A stretch of DNA of 64,000 nt from Prevotella sp. UBA6994 (GTDB lineage: Bacteria > Bacteroidota > Bacteroidia > Bacteroidales > Bacteroidaceae), in the NCBI GenBank assembly GCA_002449845.1, contig DJXW01000028.1:1-64000 (forward strand), given 5' to 3'. The notes under the pieces are model-generated. The model was not told the DNA's origin and did no database searches. It saw only the letters and a list, made by a program, of their open reading frames with translations. This document shows, in pieces, positions 18,558 to 28,056 of the stretch. The translations under genes were made by a program, and so were the position numbers. Positions within the stretch are counted from its first letter, which is position 1, and each line of letters starts with the position of its first letter.

Positions 18558-19319
18558 ATGAAAAAGACTGCATTGATTACAGGAGCGACAAGTGGAATAG
18601 GCGAAGCTTGTGCAAGAAAATTTGCCGAAGGTGGTTACCAAGTAATTATCACAGGTAGGAATAAGGAGAAATTAGATGCCCTGAAGCAAGAATTGACAAT
18701 GGGAGGAACCGAGGTGCTGGCGTTGCAATATGACGTAAGAGACCGCGAGGCTACAACGAAAGCCATCGCTTCTATCCCCGGAGAATGGAAAGAGATAGAT
18801 GTGTTAGTGAACAATGCGGGATTGGCATTGGGATTGGAACCTGAATACGAGGGAAACTTGGACGATTGGGAAACAATGATTGACACCAACATCAAAGGAC
18901 TTCTTACCATGACTCGCCTCATCGTTCCCGACATGGTAGTACGCAACCACGGCCACGTTATCAACATCGGTTCCATTGCGGGTGATGCTGCTTACGCCGG
19001 TGGCAATGTTTATTGCGCCACCAAAGCTGCCGTAAAAGCCATTACCGACGGATTGCGAATTGACGTGGCACATACTGCGGTGAGAGTAACCAACATCAAG
19101 CCAGGATTGGTAGAGACACACTTCAGCAACGTGCGCTTTCATGGAGACGATGCACGTGCCGACAATGTTTACAAGGGAATCAAGCCATTGACGGGAACAG
19201 ACATCGCAGACGTGGTTTATTACGTTGCCAATGCTCCTGAACACGTACAAATTTCTGAGGTTACTATCTTGGCTACCCATCAAGCAAACGGCAGTACGAT
19301 CTTCCGCACTGCCGAATAA
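18558..19319 (+). CDS. short-chain dehydrogenase/reductase (YdfG-like)
   Basis: 253 residues from the ATG at 18558, which puts the strand MKKTALITGATSGIG at the N-terminus as in classical SDRs; the upstream in-frame ATG at 18489 would add a basic extension not seen in the family. The cofactor motif is TGATSGIG, then NNAG near 87, catalytic Ser in the GSIAGDAAYAGG region and YCATK (Tyr/Lys) near 150. It resembles NADP-dependent 3-hydroxy acid (serine/allothreonine) dehydrogenases; the real substrate is unknown. It is a single gene, convergent with the next. Confidence 0.9.
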   Translation: MKKTALITGATSGIGEACARKFAEGGYQVIITGRNKEKLDALKQELTMGGTEVLALQYDVRDREATTKAIASIPGEWKEIDVLVNNAGLALGLEPEYEGNLDDWETMIDTNIKGLLTMTRLIVPDMVVRNHGHVINIGSIAGDAAYAGGNVYCATKAAVKAITDGLRIDVAHTAVRVTNIKPGLVETHFSNVRFHGDDARADNVYKGIKPLTGTDIADVVYYVANAPEHVQISEVTILATHQANGSTIFRTAE

Positions 19320-19338
19320 AGTGAGTTGTTATTTCTGG

Positions 19339-22035
19339 TTACTTCTGATAAAATACTTTCTTGGAAGTAGTTCCCTTAGAATCCTTGACAATATTAATAC
19401 CACTTTGTGGAGTCGTATGCTTCATGCCTCTTAAATCGTAATAGGTTTGAGGGGCATTGTCTTGTGATACAGCTTTCACGTCGCTTACCGACTCTTCCAT
19501 CACGTTTTGCAATTCCTCTTGTGAAAGAGCATAGTTGTAAATACGTACATCATCCAAATAGCCACGGAAAGCTGGTACCAATTTCGACATACTATATCCC
19601 AAGTAATTGAAAGACGGGCGAATGTCACTGGGTTTGATGGAGATATTGCTATTAGAACCCACTTCCACACCATCGACATAGAGTGTTACCTTGTTGTTTC
19701 CGATGGTAACGGCAACATGTTTCCATGTCCTGAGTGTCAATCGGCTCTTGCTATCAACATATTGTTCCGTTCCGCCATTCTTGATGGCAAACCGCATCAC
19801 GGTACCATTACTTGGTGTCAGATACATATACTCGTCGGCACCATTGCAAAACTCGAAGATACGCTGCCAATTGCCAGATGTTTGCCAGTTCACCCAAAAG
19901 GCGATGGTCATCTCATCCATGTCGGCAATCTGATAAGGCAGACGGATATGGTCAGCCGATACGTTTAACGCTTTCGTCCCAGACTGGCAATTCTCGGTGA
20001 AAGTAGGATTGGAAGAGTCAATGGCATCAAACCAGTTGTCTGTGTTGTCCATCAAATCACCATCAAATTGCCAATTGGCAATCATTCCCATCTCGCCCGT
20101 GGCTGTTGCAACAGATGTTTCTGAACAATCAGACATATTTTCAGATTGGTCGATAGCCCTCACCTTATATATATATTCCACACCTTGGCGACAGGTATTA
20201 TCCACGTAATGTGCTTGCTTCACTTTACGGGCGATGGTATTCCAGTCGTTTTTAGATACTTCAGCTCGCAACACCATATAACCATCGAGGTCACTCTCCG
20301 TGTTGTCATTCCAACTCAACGCCACGGAAGCTTGCTGCGATTTGGCTACGAGTCCGGTAGGAATCTCAGGAGCCTTCAACTCACACGGCGCATCGATGGG
20401 CAAAAATCGCCATTGCTGCAATTTCCTACCCGACTCCGTGGAAGACAATTTGTTCTGGCGGATATTCGTTCCATTGGAAGTAGAATTGCTTGCCAATTCC
20501 AAGTAAAGTCCGCTCTCCCTGTTCTTGATATAATAGAATCCTTCTCCAGCATACACGAAATACCATTGCTCATTGCTCGCACAACCTGCATCGTATGAAA
20601 TCACGTTGGCTGCAGTAGTAGCATTATTCAATACATTCATGTATTTGTTGTTATAAGGAGACTTGATTTTCCAAAAACTATAGTCGCCGCCAATCCTTGC
20701 GTCAACGGGCTCTATGTCCCACTTTTGTTGGGCAAGTCCTGTATAACTCATCTGCGAGATATTGGGATGATTGTCGTAAGTACCATACACAGCCACTATG
20801 CCACGCGAAGCACGATTCATGATTTTATATTGTCCCCGAATGACTGATGGCGGTACGTCTTCACCGCTCACGATGTCTATCACGCGCTCGGCATTGGTCT
20901 GTCCCACTTGGTAGCCCGTACCTCCTGGCATTTCCATATTGTATTCACGCACGGGACCATGACCGTCATAATACACCTCTCTGTCGCGCGACAAGAACAT
21001 AAACGTTGATGTGTTGGCTTGACGTTCAGATGAACCCATGAAAGCCTTTACTTCTCCCGTCTCGTCATTGCGATACACGGAAGCCGAAGTCCAGGCACTT
21101 CTGTTCTCTCCGTAGCCAATGCGAGAACCATGATTGCTGATATGGCAAAACTCGCCACGTGCCCTACTGTCAAAGCCCCACCACACGCCAGCTTGCATTC
21201 CGTAATTAGCTCCGACCATAGCCTCACCTACATTGTGCAACTCATCTGCGTAGGCATACTTTCCATCGTTTCTCACTTTCTGGAAGAATGCGGCATACGT
21301 ATCGAATGAGCCAGCCAACTGGTGTGTATTGCCCCAGTCAACGTATGGTTTAACGGCATTATACCATGCCAATGCTTGGTCGCAATTAAGGGTGTTGCCA
21401 GCAGTAATGGCAATATCGCTGAAACGGGGATATTCTTCTTTGAGCAAGCGGGCAATTTCCTTCATGTCGGCTTGACTTCCCTGCCCCCAACTACTATAAT
21501 CGGGCTCGTTGAAAGGCGAAATCGCAACCACTCTCATCTTGGGATATTTCTCTTGAATCCATTTCACATGGGCATCAATCATCGCTGCCCAATGTTTGGT
21601 ATCAGACTTTCCTTTCGTACCATACCACGTATTGATGCCAGCCTCTTGATCTTCATTCAAGATAAGTTGTACGGTGTCGCTCACCAGTCTTGCCAAGTTG
21701 ATACGTCTTTGCAAGTAGGTGGTGTGGTCAGAGGTAAGCACGGAGTCATTGGTCAATGCGTTCTTGGTACGGAAGCATCCTCTTACCAATGAGATGTTTT
21801 CCTTTCCGATATGGTTGATTCCCTTCCGAATGTTTTGATCGTTGATCCAAGCTACATCCAATCCCCAACGGATAGGCAACTGATTGCCAGGGTCTTGAAG
21901 GTAAAACGGAACGGTGGTGTTTGCCATCGTACTTGTTTGCAAGAACAAACTGGATGAAGAACGTTCTTCTTGTGCCATCACGAAAGTACATGCCACCCAT
22001 GCACTAACGATGAGAATCATTCTTTTGGGATTCAT
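19339..22035 (-). CDS. secreted multidomain glycoside hydrolase-like protein (clan A, GH30-like)
   Basis: 898 residues. Signal peptide 1-21, then a TIM-barrel-like catalytic region (about 35-400) with SPFNEPDY, where Glu177 would be the acid/base; Glu265 in ADELHN or Glu271 could be the nucleophile. Next come a ricin-type beta-trefoil (about 410-570; repeated QQKWDI/EQWYFV/LQQWRF), a fibronectin III domain (about 575-665), a LamG/concanavalin-like domain (about 670-840, with FVNW-type and LYVDGVEVGS strands) and a YYDLRG exported-protein C-terminus. A secreted polysaccharide hydrolase with carbohydrate-binding modules is the best reading; the GH family is only tentative. It lies 11 bases downstream of the YfhO-like gene, probably one operon. 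Confidence 0.78.
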   Translation of the reverse strand: MNPKRMILIVSAWVACTFVMAQEERSSSSLFLQTSTMANTTVPFYLQDPGNQLPIRWGLDVAWINDQNIRKGINHIGKENISLVRGCFRTKNALTNDSVLTSDHTTYLQRRINLARLVSDTVQLILNEDQEAGINTWYGTKGKSDTKHWAAMIDAHVKWIQEKYPKMRVVAISPFNEPDYSSWGQGSQADMKEIARLLKEEYPRFSDIAITAGNTLNCDQALAWYNAVKPYVDWGNTHQLAGSFDTYAAFFQKVRNDGKYAYADELHNVGEAMVGANYGMQAGVWWGFDSRARGEFCHISNHGSRIGYGENRSAWTSASVYRNDETGEVKAFMGSSERQANTSTFMFLSRDREVYYDGHGPVREYNMEMPGGTGYQVGQTNAERVIDIVSGEDVPPSVIRGQYKIMNRASRGIVAVYGTYDNHPNISQMSYTGLAQQKWDIEPVDARIGGDYSFWKIKSPYNNKYMNVLNNATTAANVISYDAGCASNEQWYFVYAGEGFYYIKNRESGLYLELASNSTSNGTNIRQNKLSSTESGRKLQQWRFLPIDAPCELKAPEIPTGLVAKSQQASVALSWNDNTESDLDGYMVLRAEVSKNDWNTIARKVKQAHYVDNTCRQGVEYIYKVRAIDQSENMSDCSETSVATATGEMGMIANWQFDGDLMDNTDNWFDAIDSSNPTFTENCQSGTKALNVSADHIRLPYQIADMDEMTIAFWVNWQTSGNWQRIFEFCNGADEYMYLTPSNGTVMRFAIKNGGTEQYVDSKSRLTLRTWKHVAVTIGNNKVTLYVDGVEVGSNSNISIKPSDIRPSFNYLGYSMSKLVPAFRGYLDDVRIYNYALSQEELQNVMEESVSDVKAVSQDNAPQTYYDLRGMKHTTPQSGINIVKDSKGTTSKKVFYQK

Positions 22036-22046
22036 ACTATTTGCTA

Positions 22047-24536
22047 TTAATTGGTCTTTTTTCTACGATACTCAACAAATAAGCCTAACAAGATAGCCAA
22101 CAAGAGGATGCCGTATGAGACGTAAGCCATCGTTTCGGTACGGTCGAGCGACTTTGGCTTAAAGGTTAGCACAACTTCGTGTTTTCCTGGCTTCACATTA
22201 ATGGCACGCAACACATAATCCACACGTCCCACCTCTGTAGGCTCACCATCTACCGTGGCGGTCCATCCAGGATAATACACCTCAGAGAACACGATAACAC
22301 CACCCTTTTGGGAAGATACGTCATACGTGAGTTGATTGGGTTCGTATGCGGTCAATGTCACCAATGCTGAGTCGTCTTTTATGGCATTCTCGCCAATCAC
22401 TTGCTTGAACTTGGCATCAGCCACTGCCTCATGACGTAAGTCCACATGTCCTACCTGAGTCAATTCTTGAGTGGCATTATCTACATATTGCACATGGTCA
22501 ACAAACCACGCATTACCGTATGCGTATGGGTTCATGATAGGTACGGTCTGTCCTCCTTGCAAAGGCATAATCACATATTTCATGTTGAGCATGTTCAGCA
22601 CGGGGTAGATAGAGTCACCAGCCACCTGCGTCATGTCTCCGTTTGCCGTGGCAATGGCTGGCATCATCTTCTGCATCTCTGGTGAGATATGTGCCTCTAT
22701 CAACTCTTGATAGCGGCGGAGCTTGGCTGCATGATAGCCACCGATGCTCTTATGGTAATAGGATGTCTCGTTTTCATTGAACGTATTGGATGCGAGATTC
22801 AGCACACGGTAGTTCAGTCCCTTATCCATCAGTATCTGTCGGTCTGTGGCTGTCATCTCTTGTGGTGTTTCGCGTATGCTCTTCTCCACAAACATATCAT
22901 CGTTCAGATAACGTTTGTTTACGCTCCACATATCCACTAAACAAAGAACTGCCACCAAGCCAATCATATATTCTTCTTTCAATTTGCGAGCCTTGTAGAG
23001 CAACAACATCAACGTACCTAAGACGATGATGATGACTGAACGCCAGCAATCAGCGGTAAAGATGGACTCACGAATACTACGGAGATTAGCCAACAATGGA
23101 TTCAACTGCTCTGCGGGAATCTGTTGCATGGCTTGCATCTCCTGAGAGGAAACGAAGTCGGAGAAGAATACCGTAGGCATCAAGGCAAATAATATTGCCA
23201 ATCCTGCCGTCAGCCCAAAGCTGACATATACATATTTGATGTTCTTGGCGAGCAAGTCGGGATCATCAACTATCTTCTTCAACGCCATCATGGCAAGCAA
23301 CGGAATGGTAAACTCGGCTATTACCAAGATAGATGCAACGGTGCGGAACTTGGAATACATGGGGATGTAGTCGATGAAGAAGTCGGTGAATCCCATGAAA
23401 TTCTTTCCCCATGAGAGCAAGATGGAAAGGATTGTTACCGCAAGCAATGCCCATTTCATCGGACCCTTGACGATAAACAAGCCCAAGATGAACAGCATCA
23501 GTACGAAGGCTCCCACATACACAGGTCCACTCGTCATGGGCTGCTCACCCCAATACTGACCTATCTGTTGATATATTTGGTAATAGTTGGGGTCTGCTTT
23601 CTCCATCGCCTTCTCGTTGGCAGCCAATGGCACCGAAGCTCCTCCCTTGGCGTTAGGAATCAGCAAGGTCCATGTCTCACCAATGCCATAGCTCCATTGG
23701 GTGATATAATCACGCTCCAGTCCGCTATCGGTTTGGTTGGCTGAATTGGCTTTCACCAACTCACTCTTTCCACGCATCGACTCCTTACTGTATTGCCAAG
23801 TGTGATACAGATTCGACATATTGAGGCAGATACCAATACTTGCACCCACCAGACAAGCCACCGTAGCCTTTGCAAAACGTGCCATCTGCTTCTCCTTGAT
23901 GGCTTGCACCAAGAAAGCAATGATCATGAAGAGAATGATGAAGAGGTAATAATAGGTCATCTGCACGTGATTGGCATTCACCTCAAAGGCAGAGAAGATA
24001 GCCGTCACGATAAATCCTTTCAGGAAATGACCGCGGTATGCCCATACCACACCAGCTATCATCGGTGGCAAATAAGCCAATGCCATGACCTTCCAGATAT
24101 GCCCTGCGGCAATGATAATAAAGAAATACGACGAGAAAGCCCAGATGATGCTACCCAATATCGCCAGCTCCTTACGGAAATCGAAGGCTCTGAGAAGGAT
24201 ATAGAAACCTAAGAGATACACGAAGACGTACCATACATTTTCGGGCAACCACAGGTGGTAAGCCTTGATACCCTGTTGCAAGATGTCGGTACTCTTATAC
24301 GAGGGTGCCGTCTGGTACGTGGGCATTCCGCTGAAGAGCGAGTTGGTCCAGCGGGTTCGCTCTCCCGTTTTCTGTAAATATTCCGTAGCTTCTTGTCCTG
24401 CTCCCCTGCCAGCCGACGAGTCGTGCTGGAACAGGATTTTTCCTTCAATGTCAGCAGGGAAAAAGTACGCAAACGAAATAACGGCAAATATCACGATTGC
24501 CAGAATATCTAACAGATATTTCTTCAAAAATTCCAT
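22047..24536 (-). CDS. YfhO-family polytopic membrane protein
   Basis: 829 residues from the ATG at 24536; a longer frame to 24587 would include the promoter. About a dozen hydrophobic helices occupy residues 1-520, with soluble loops (SAGRGAGQEATEYL, and NETSYYHKSIGGYHAAKLRRYQ), a large outer C-terminal part and a last membrane helix before a basic tail (EYRRKKTN). Bacterial YfhO proteins are GT-C-like and are thought to glycosylate lipids or teichoic acids; in Bacteroidales the substrate is unknown. It is first in a two-gene transcript with the secreted glycosidase-like protein. Confidence 0.85.
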   Translation of the reverse strand: MEFLKKYLLDILAIVIFAVISFAYFFPADIEGKILFQHDSSAGRGAGQEATEYLQKTGERTRWTNSLFSGMPTYQTAPSYKSTDILQQGIKAYHLWLPENVWYVFVYLLGFYILLRAFDFRKELAILGSIIWAFSSYFFIIIAAGHIWKVMALAYLPPMIAGVVWAYRGHFLKGFIVTAIFSAFEVNANHVQMTYYYLFIILFMIIAFLVQAIKEKQMARFAKATVACLVGASIGICLNMSNLYHTWQYSKESMRGKSELVKANSANQTDSGLERDYITQWSYGIGETWTLLIPNAKGGASVPLAANEKAMEKADPNYYQIYQQIGQYWGEQPMTSGPVYVGAFVLMLFILGLFIVKGPMKWALLAVTILSILLSWGKNFMGFTDFFIDYIPMYSKFRTVASILVIAEFTIPLLAMMALKKIVDDPDLLAKNIKYVYVSFGLTAGLAILFALMPTVFFSDFVSSQEMQAMQQIPAEQLNPLLANLRSIRESIFTADCWRSVIIIVLGTLMLLLYKARKLKEEYMIGLVAVLCLVDMWSVNKRYLNDDMFVEKSIRETPQEMTATDRQILMDKGLNYRVLNLASNTFNENETSYYHKSIGGYHAAKLRRYQELIEAHISPEMQKMMPAIATANGDMTQVAGDSIYPVLNMLNMKYVIMPLQGGQTVPIMNPYAYGNAWFVDHVQYVDNATQELTQVGHVDLRHEAVADAKFKQVIGENAIKDDSALVTLTAYEPNQLTYDVSSQKGGVIVFSEVYYPGWTATVDGEPTEVGRVDYVLRAINVKPGKHEVVLTFKPKSLDRTETMAYVSYGILLLAILLGLFVEYRRKKTN

Positions 24537-24564
24537 AGGTAATAAATGACTTAATATTTGACTG

Positions 24565-24595
24565 CAAAGATAGTGCAATTCGGGCAAAAAACAAA
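24565..24595 (-). promoter_or_regulatory. promoter for the YfhO-like gene (TTTG-N19-TATCTTTG)
   Basis: On the minus strand TATCTTTG at 24572-24565 and TTTG at 24595-24592 with a 19-base spacer, the textbook Bacteroidetes arrangement, 29 bases before the ATG. Confidence 0.8.
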
Positions 24596-24688
24596 ATCAA
24601 ATACGTGGTTTTTCGCCAATCATCGTATGTCGTTCTATTAAAAAATGTTTATTTTGAAAATATTGGTCGGGAATTGAGAATAATCACT

Positions 24689-24696
24689 TATTTTTG
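24689..24696 (+). promoter_or_regulatory. promoter -7 element (TATTTTTG) for mtnN-luxS
   Basis: TAnnTTTG match 33 bases before the mtnN ATG; -33 box not clear. Confidence 0.6.
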
Positions 24697-24728
24697 CAGT
24701 TAAATTAACAAACAAGGTAAAACTACAG

Positions 24729-25448
24729 ATGAAAATTGGCGTAATCGTTGCGATGGAAAAGGAATTCACGCAACTCAAGACTCTACTCGACGAGAGTCGC
24801 ACAGAACGAAGGGGAAAGAAAGACTTCGTGATAGGCGACATCGGCAATAATCAAATATTCATGCAACAATGTGGCATTGGCAAGGTGAACTCTGCCATCG
24901 GTGCCGTAGAGATGATCAACAACTACCATCCCGACCTGATTGTTTCTACGGGTGTGGCTGGTGGGGCTTGTCCCGACATGAACCCGTTAGACGTTGTGAT
25001 AGGTACGAAATATTATTACCATGATGTGTATTGTGGCGACGAGGTGAACTACGGACAGTTCGTAGGAATGCCTCCTTATTTCTCATCTAACAAGGAACTG
25101 GTGAAGAAAGCCATTGAAAGTGTGGAAAACAGCGACTTGTACCATCAAGAGGGCAACAAGGTTTATGCCGGACCTATCGTAAGCGGCGACTGGTTTGTCA
25201 ACACGAAGGAAAAGATGAGAAGTATTCTCGACCTCTTCCCCAAGGCAATGGCGGTGGATATGGAGAGTTGTTCCATTGCTCAGACTTGCCACATCTATCG
25301 GGTGGCATTCATTTCTTTCCGTATCGTCAGCGACGTTCCGCTCAATGACCATAAGGCTTCTCAGTATTTCGACTTCTGGAACAGATTGGCAGAGGGTTCT
25401 TTCAATGCCACCAAGAGTTTCTTAACCAACATCAACTATCAACTTTAA
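24729..25448 (+). CDS. mtnN: 5'-methylthioadenosine/S-adenosylhomocysteine nucleosidase
   Basis: 239 residues of the purine phosphorylase/nucleosidase fold. It opens with MKIGVIVAMEKEF, has QCGIGKVNSAIGA near residue 44, STGVAGGACP near 75, and AVDMESCSIAQTCH near 175, where Glu and later Asp (VSDVPLND) contact the ribose and purine. It cleaves SAH to S-ribosylhomocysteine and adenine (and MTA likewise). luxS begins 5 bases later, so the two consecutive steps from SAH to homocysteine and the AI-2 precursor are coupled. Confidence 0.95.
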   Translation: MKIGVIVAMEKEFTQLKTLLDESRTERRGKKDFVIGDIGNNQIFMQQCGIGKVNSAIGAVEMINNYHPDLIVSTGVAGGACPDMNPLDVVIGTKYYYHDVYCGDEVNYGQFVGMPPYFSSNKELVKKAIESVENSDLYHQEGNKVYAGPIVSGDWFVNTKEKMRSILDLFPKAMAVDMESCSIAQTCHIYRVAFISFRIVSDVPLNDHKASQYFDFWNRLAEGSFNATKSFLTNINYQL

Positions 25449-25453
25449 TAGAC

Positions 25454-25936
25454 ATGGACAAGATTCCCAGCTTTACCATTGACCACAACCGCTTGTTGCG
25501 TGGCATTTACGTATCGAGAAAAGACCAAGTGGGAAACGAGGTGGTTACCACTTTCGACATTCGCATGAAAGAACCTAATCGCGAACCAGCCTTGCATAAT
25601 GGTGCCATTCATACCATCGAGCATTTGGCTGCTACGTTCCTGCGCAACCATCCCATCTGGAAAGACCGCATCGTTTATTGGGGACCAATGGGCTGTCTCA
25701 CGGGTAACTACTTGCTCATCAGAGGCAATTATCAATCCAAAGACATCGTGGAATTGATGAAAGAAACATTCCGCTTCGTTGCGGAGTTTGAAGGCGACAT
25801 CCCTGGTGCAGCACCCAAGGATTGCGGCAATTGGCTCTTACACGACCTGCCTATGGCTCAATGGGAAGCAAACAAGTTCCTCAAAGAGGTTTTGGAAAAC
25901 ATTCAACCCGAAAACTTAGCATATCCGACCGAATAA
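25454..25936 (+). CDS. luxS: S-ribosylhomocysteine lyase
   Basis: 160 residues, full length. The metal site is HTIEH (His53, His57) with Cys124 in PKDCGNW; catalytic Glu56 is within the motif and Cys81 is in GPMGCLTGNY. It converts S-ribosylhomocysteine to homocysteine and 4,5-dihydroxy-2,3-pentanedione, the autoinducer-2 precursor. Second gene of mtnN-luxS and closed by a bidirectional terminator. Confidence 0.97.
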   Translation: MDKIPSFTIDHNRLLRGIYVSRKDQVGNEVVTTFDIRMKEPNREPALHNGAIHTIEHLAATFLRNHPIWKDRIVYWGPMGCLTGNYLLIRGNYQSKDIVELMKETFRFVAEFEGDIPGAAPKDCGNWLLHDLPMAQWEANKFLKEVLENIQPENLAYPTE

Positions 25937-25942
25937 AAAAAG

Positions 25943-25985
25943 AATGCCCTCGAAAAGTTTGTCAATCTTTCGAGGGCATTTTCTT
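25943..25985. terminator. bidirectional terminator between luxS and typA
   Basis: AATGCCCTCGAAA pairs perfectly with TTTCGAGGGCATT around a 12-base loop. An A-run precedes it and a T-rich tail follows, so it can serve both convergent genes. Confidence 0.9.
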
Positions 25986-25989
25986 ATCT

Positions 25990-27792
25990 TTATTCCTTAT
26001 TGGCTTTCTTCCTATCATTATGGTCAAGGATGATTTTACGCATACGAATCGACTTGGGCGTAATCTCCACGTACTCATCAGCCTTGATATACTCCAAACA
26101 TTCCTCCAAGCTCATCACCGTCTTGGGCACGATACGAGCTTTCTCGTCACTACCACTGGCACGAACGTTGGTAAGCTGCTTGGCTTTCGTCACGTTAATC
26201 ACAAGGTCATTGTCGTGTACGTGTTCGCCTACCACCTCTCCGAAATACACCTCTTCTCCTGGGTCGATGAAGAACTTACCACGGTCTTGCAACTTATCAA
26301 TGGAATAGGCAAAGGCTGTACCTGTCTCCAATGCAATCATCGAGCCGTTCACCCTACGTGTAATATCGCCCTTGTAAGGCTGGTATTCCTTGAACCTATG
26401 CGCCATGATAGCCTCTCCCTGACTGGCTGTGAGCAGGTTGGTACGAAGTCCGATGATACCACGAGAAGGAATGTCGAACTCGATGTTCACACGGTCGGCT
26501 TGCGACTCCATGGAAGTCATCTCTCCCTTTCTTCTCGTCACCATGTCTATCATCTTGGAAGAAAACTCTTCTGGCACATTGATGGTCAGTTCCTCAATAG
26601 GCTCGCATCTCTGTCCGTCTATCTCCTTATAGATTACTTGTGGTTGCCCCACCTGTAGCTCATATCCTTCACGGCGCATGGTCTCGATGAGCACACTCAG
26701 ATGAAGCACTCCCCTACCGCTGACAATCCAACTATCAGTAGAATCCTCGAAAGGACGTACCCGTAGGGCGAGGTTTTTCTCCAACTCCTTTTGCAATCGG
26801 TCGTTGATGTGGCGAGACGTGCAATACTTACCTTCCTTGCCGAAGAAAGGTGAGTCGTTGATGGTAAACAACATCGACATTGTCGGTTCATCAACGGCAA
26901 TGGGTGGCAACGGTTCCGGATTCTCAAGGTCGCAGATGGTATCTCCAATCTCAAACTTCTCCAAACCAATCACGGCGCAGATGTCGCCTGAGTCAACCTG
27001 ATCAGTCTTGCAATGCCCCATACCCTCGAAAGTATGCAACTCCTTGATCTTGGTTCTTTCGTGCGTACCGTCTCTGTGCCAGATAGTCACGGGCATTCCG
27101 TCTCGCAAGGTACCGCGGTGAACACGTCCCACGGCAATCCTACCCGTGTAATTCGAGAAGTCGAGCGAGGTAATCAACATCTGTGGAGTTCCTTCTATCT
27201 GTCGGGGAGCAGGAATCACCTCCACAATCTTGTCAAGCAGATAGTCGATATTGTCTGTAGGCGTCCTGAAGTCTTCACCCATCCATCCGTTCTTGGCAGA
27301 ACCATATACCACGGGGAAATCCAATTGATCCTCGGTGGCATTCAGAGAGAACATCAGGTCGAACACCATCTCATACACCTCTTCTGGGCGGCAGTTGGGC
27401 TTATCCACCTTATTCACCACCACGATGGGTTTTAGTCCTATCTGAAGGGCTTTCTGCAAGACAAAGCGTGTCTGCGGCATCGGACCCTCGAAGGCATCCA
27501 CCAGTAACAGGCAACCATCTGCCATATTCAGCACGCGCTCCACCTCTCCGCCGAAGTCAGCGTGCCCCGGAGTATCTATAATGTTAATCTTTACACCTTT
27601 CCAATTGATGGAAACGTTTTTGGAGAGGATGGTGATACCCCTCTCGCGCTCCAAGTCATTTGAGTCTAATACCTGTCCACTGTTATCCTGACCATCTCGG
27701 AAGAGTTTTCCGGCGAGCATCATCTTGTCAACCAACGTGGTTTTTCCATGGTCAACGTGTGCTATAATCGCAATGTTTCTTATGTCTTGCAT
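25990..27792 (-). CDS. typA: translational GTPase TypA/BipA
   Basis: 600 residues, the usual length. The GTPase motifs are AHVDHGKTTLVDKM (G1) at 11, the switch segment RERGITILSKN, DTPGHADFGGEVER (G3) near 73 and NKVDKPNCRP (G4) near 128. EF-G-like domains follow, with the BipA-specific C-terminal region containing RASGSDEKARI. It binds 70S ribosomes and assists large-subunit assembly and stress or cold adaptation. It is a single-gene unit with its own promoter. Confidence 0.97.
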   Translation of the reverse strand: MQDIRNIAIIAHVDHGKTTLVDKMMLAGKLFRDGQDNSGQVLDSNDLERERGITILSKNVSINWKGVKINIIDTPGHADFGGEVERVLNMADGCLLLVDAFEGPMPQTRFVLQKALQIGLKPIVVVNKVDKPNCRPEEVYEMVFDLMFSLNATEDQLDFPVVYGSAKNGWMGEDFRTPTDNIDYLLDKIVEVIPAPRQIEGTPQMLITSLDFSNYTGRIAVGRVHRGTLRDGMPVTIWHRDGTHERTKIKELHTFEGMGHCKTDQVDSGDICAVIGLEKFEIGDTICDLENPEPLPPIAVDEPTMSMLFTINDSPFFGKEGKYCTSRHINDRLQKELEKNLALRVRPFEDSTDSWIVSGRGVLHLSVLIETMRREGYELQVGQPQVIYKEIDGQRCEPIEELTINVPEEFSSKMIDMVTRRKGEMTSMESQADRVNIEFDIPSRGIIGLRTNLLTASQGEAIMAHRFKEYQPYKGDITRRVNGSMIALETGTAFAYSIDKLQDRGKFFIDPGEEVYFGEVVGEHVHDNDLVINVTKAKQLTNVRASGSDEKARIVPKTVMSLEECLEYIKADEYVEITPKSIRMRKIILDHNDRKKANKE

Positions 27793-27814
27793 AAATAATC
27801 CTTAAAAATTGCCG

Positions 27815-27846
27815 CAAAGGTACGAAATAAGTGAGAGAAATGCAAA
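27815..27846 (-). promoter_or_regulatory. promoter for typA (TTTG-N20-TACCTTTG)
   Basis: Minus strand: TACCTTTG at 27822-27815, TTTG at 27846-27843, spacer 20, lying 23 bases before the typA ATG. Confidence 0.8.
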
Positions 27847-27970
27847 AGAAAAAAACTTTTCTTTTCATTTCTGATTGAAAAGTGAGTGTGATGAACTCAA
27901 AAACACCCTTAACCGTTAAATCTACTTTATCTCTACATAAGAAAAAACAATGTGTATAAATCTAACATAC

Positions 27971-28001
27971 AAAAGCATGGGGCACATCACTGTGACCCAT
28001 G
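27971..28001 (-). terminator. probable terminator of the blaI/blaR operon
   Basis: CATGGG...CCCATG with an inner TGTG/CACA stem forms a hairpin at 27976-28001, followed on the minus strand by CTTTTG. It lies about 55 bases downstream of the last gene. The rest of this 264-base gap shows nothing else clear. Confidence 0.55.
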
Positions 28002-28056
28002 TCTTGTCCCGGGAATATTGGAAAAAAATTACAAACTAATATTCATTCTATTGTTA

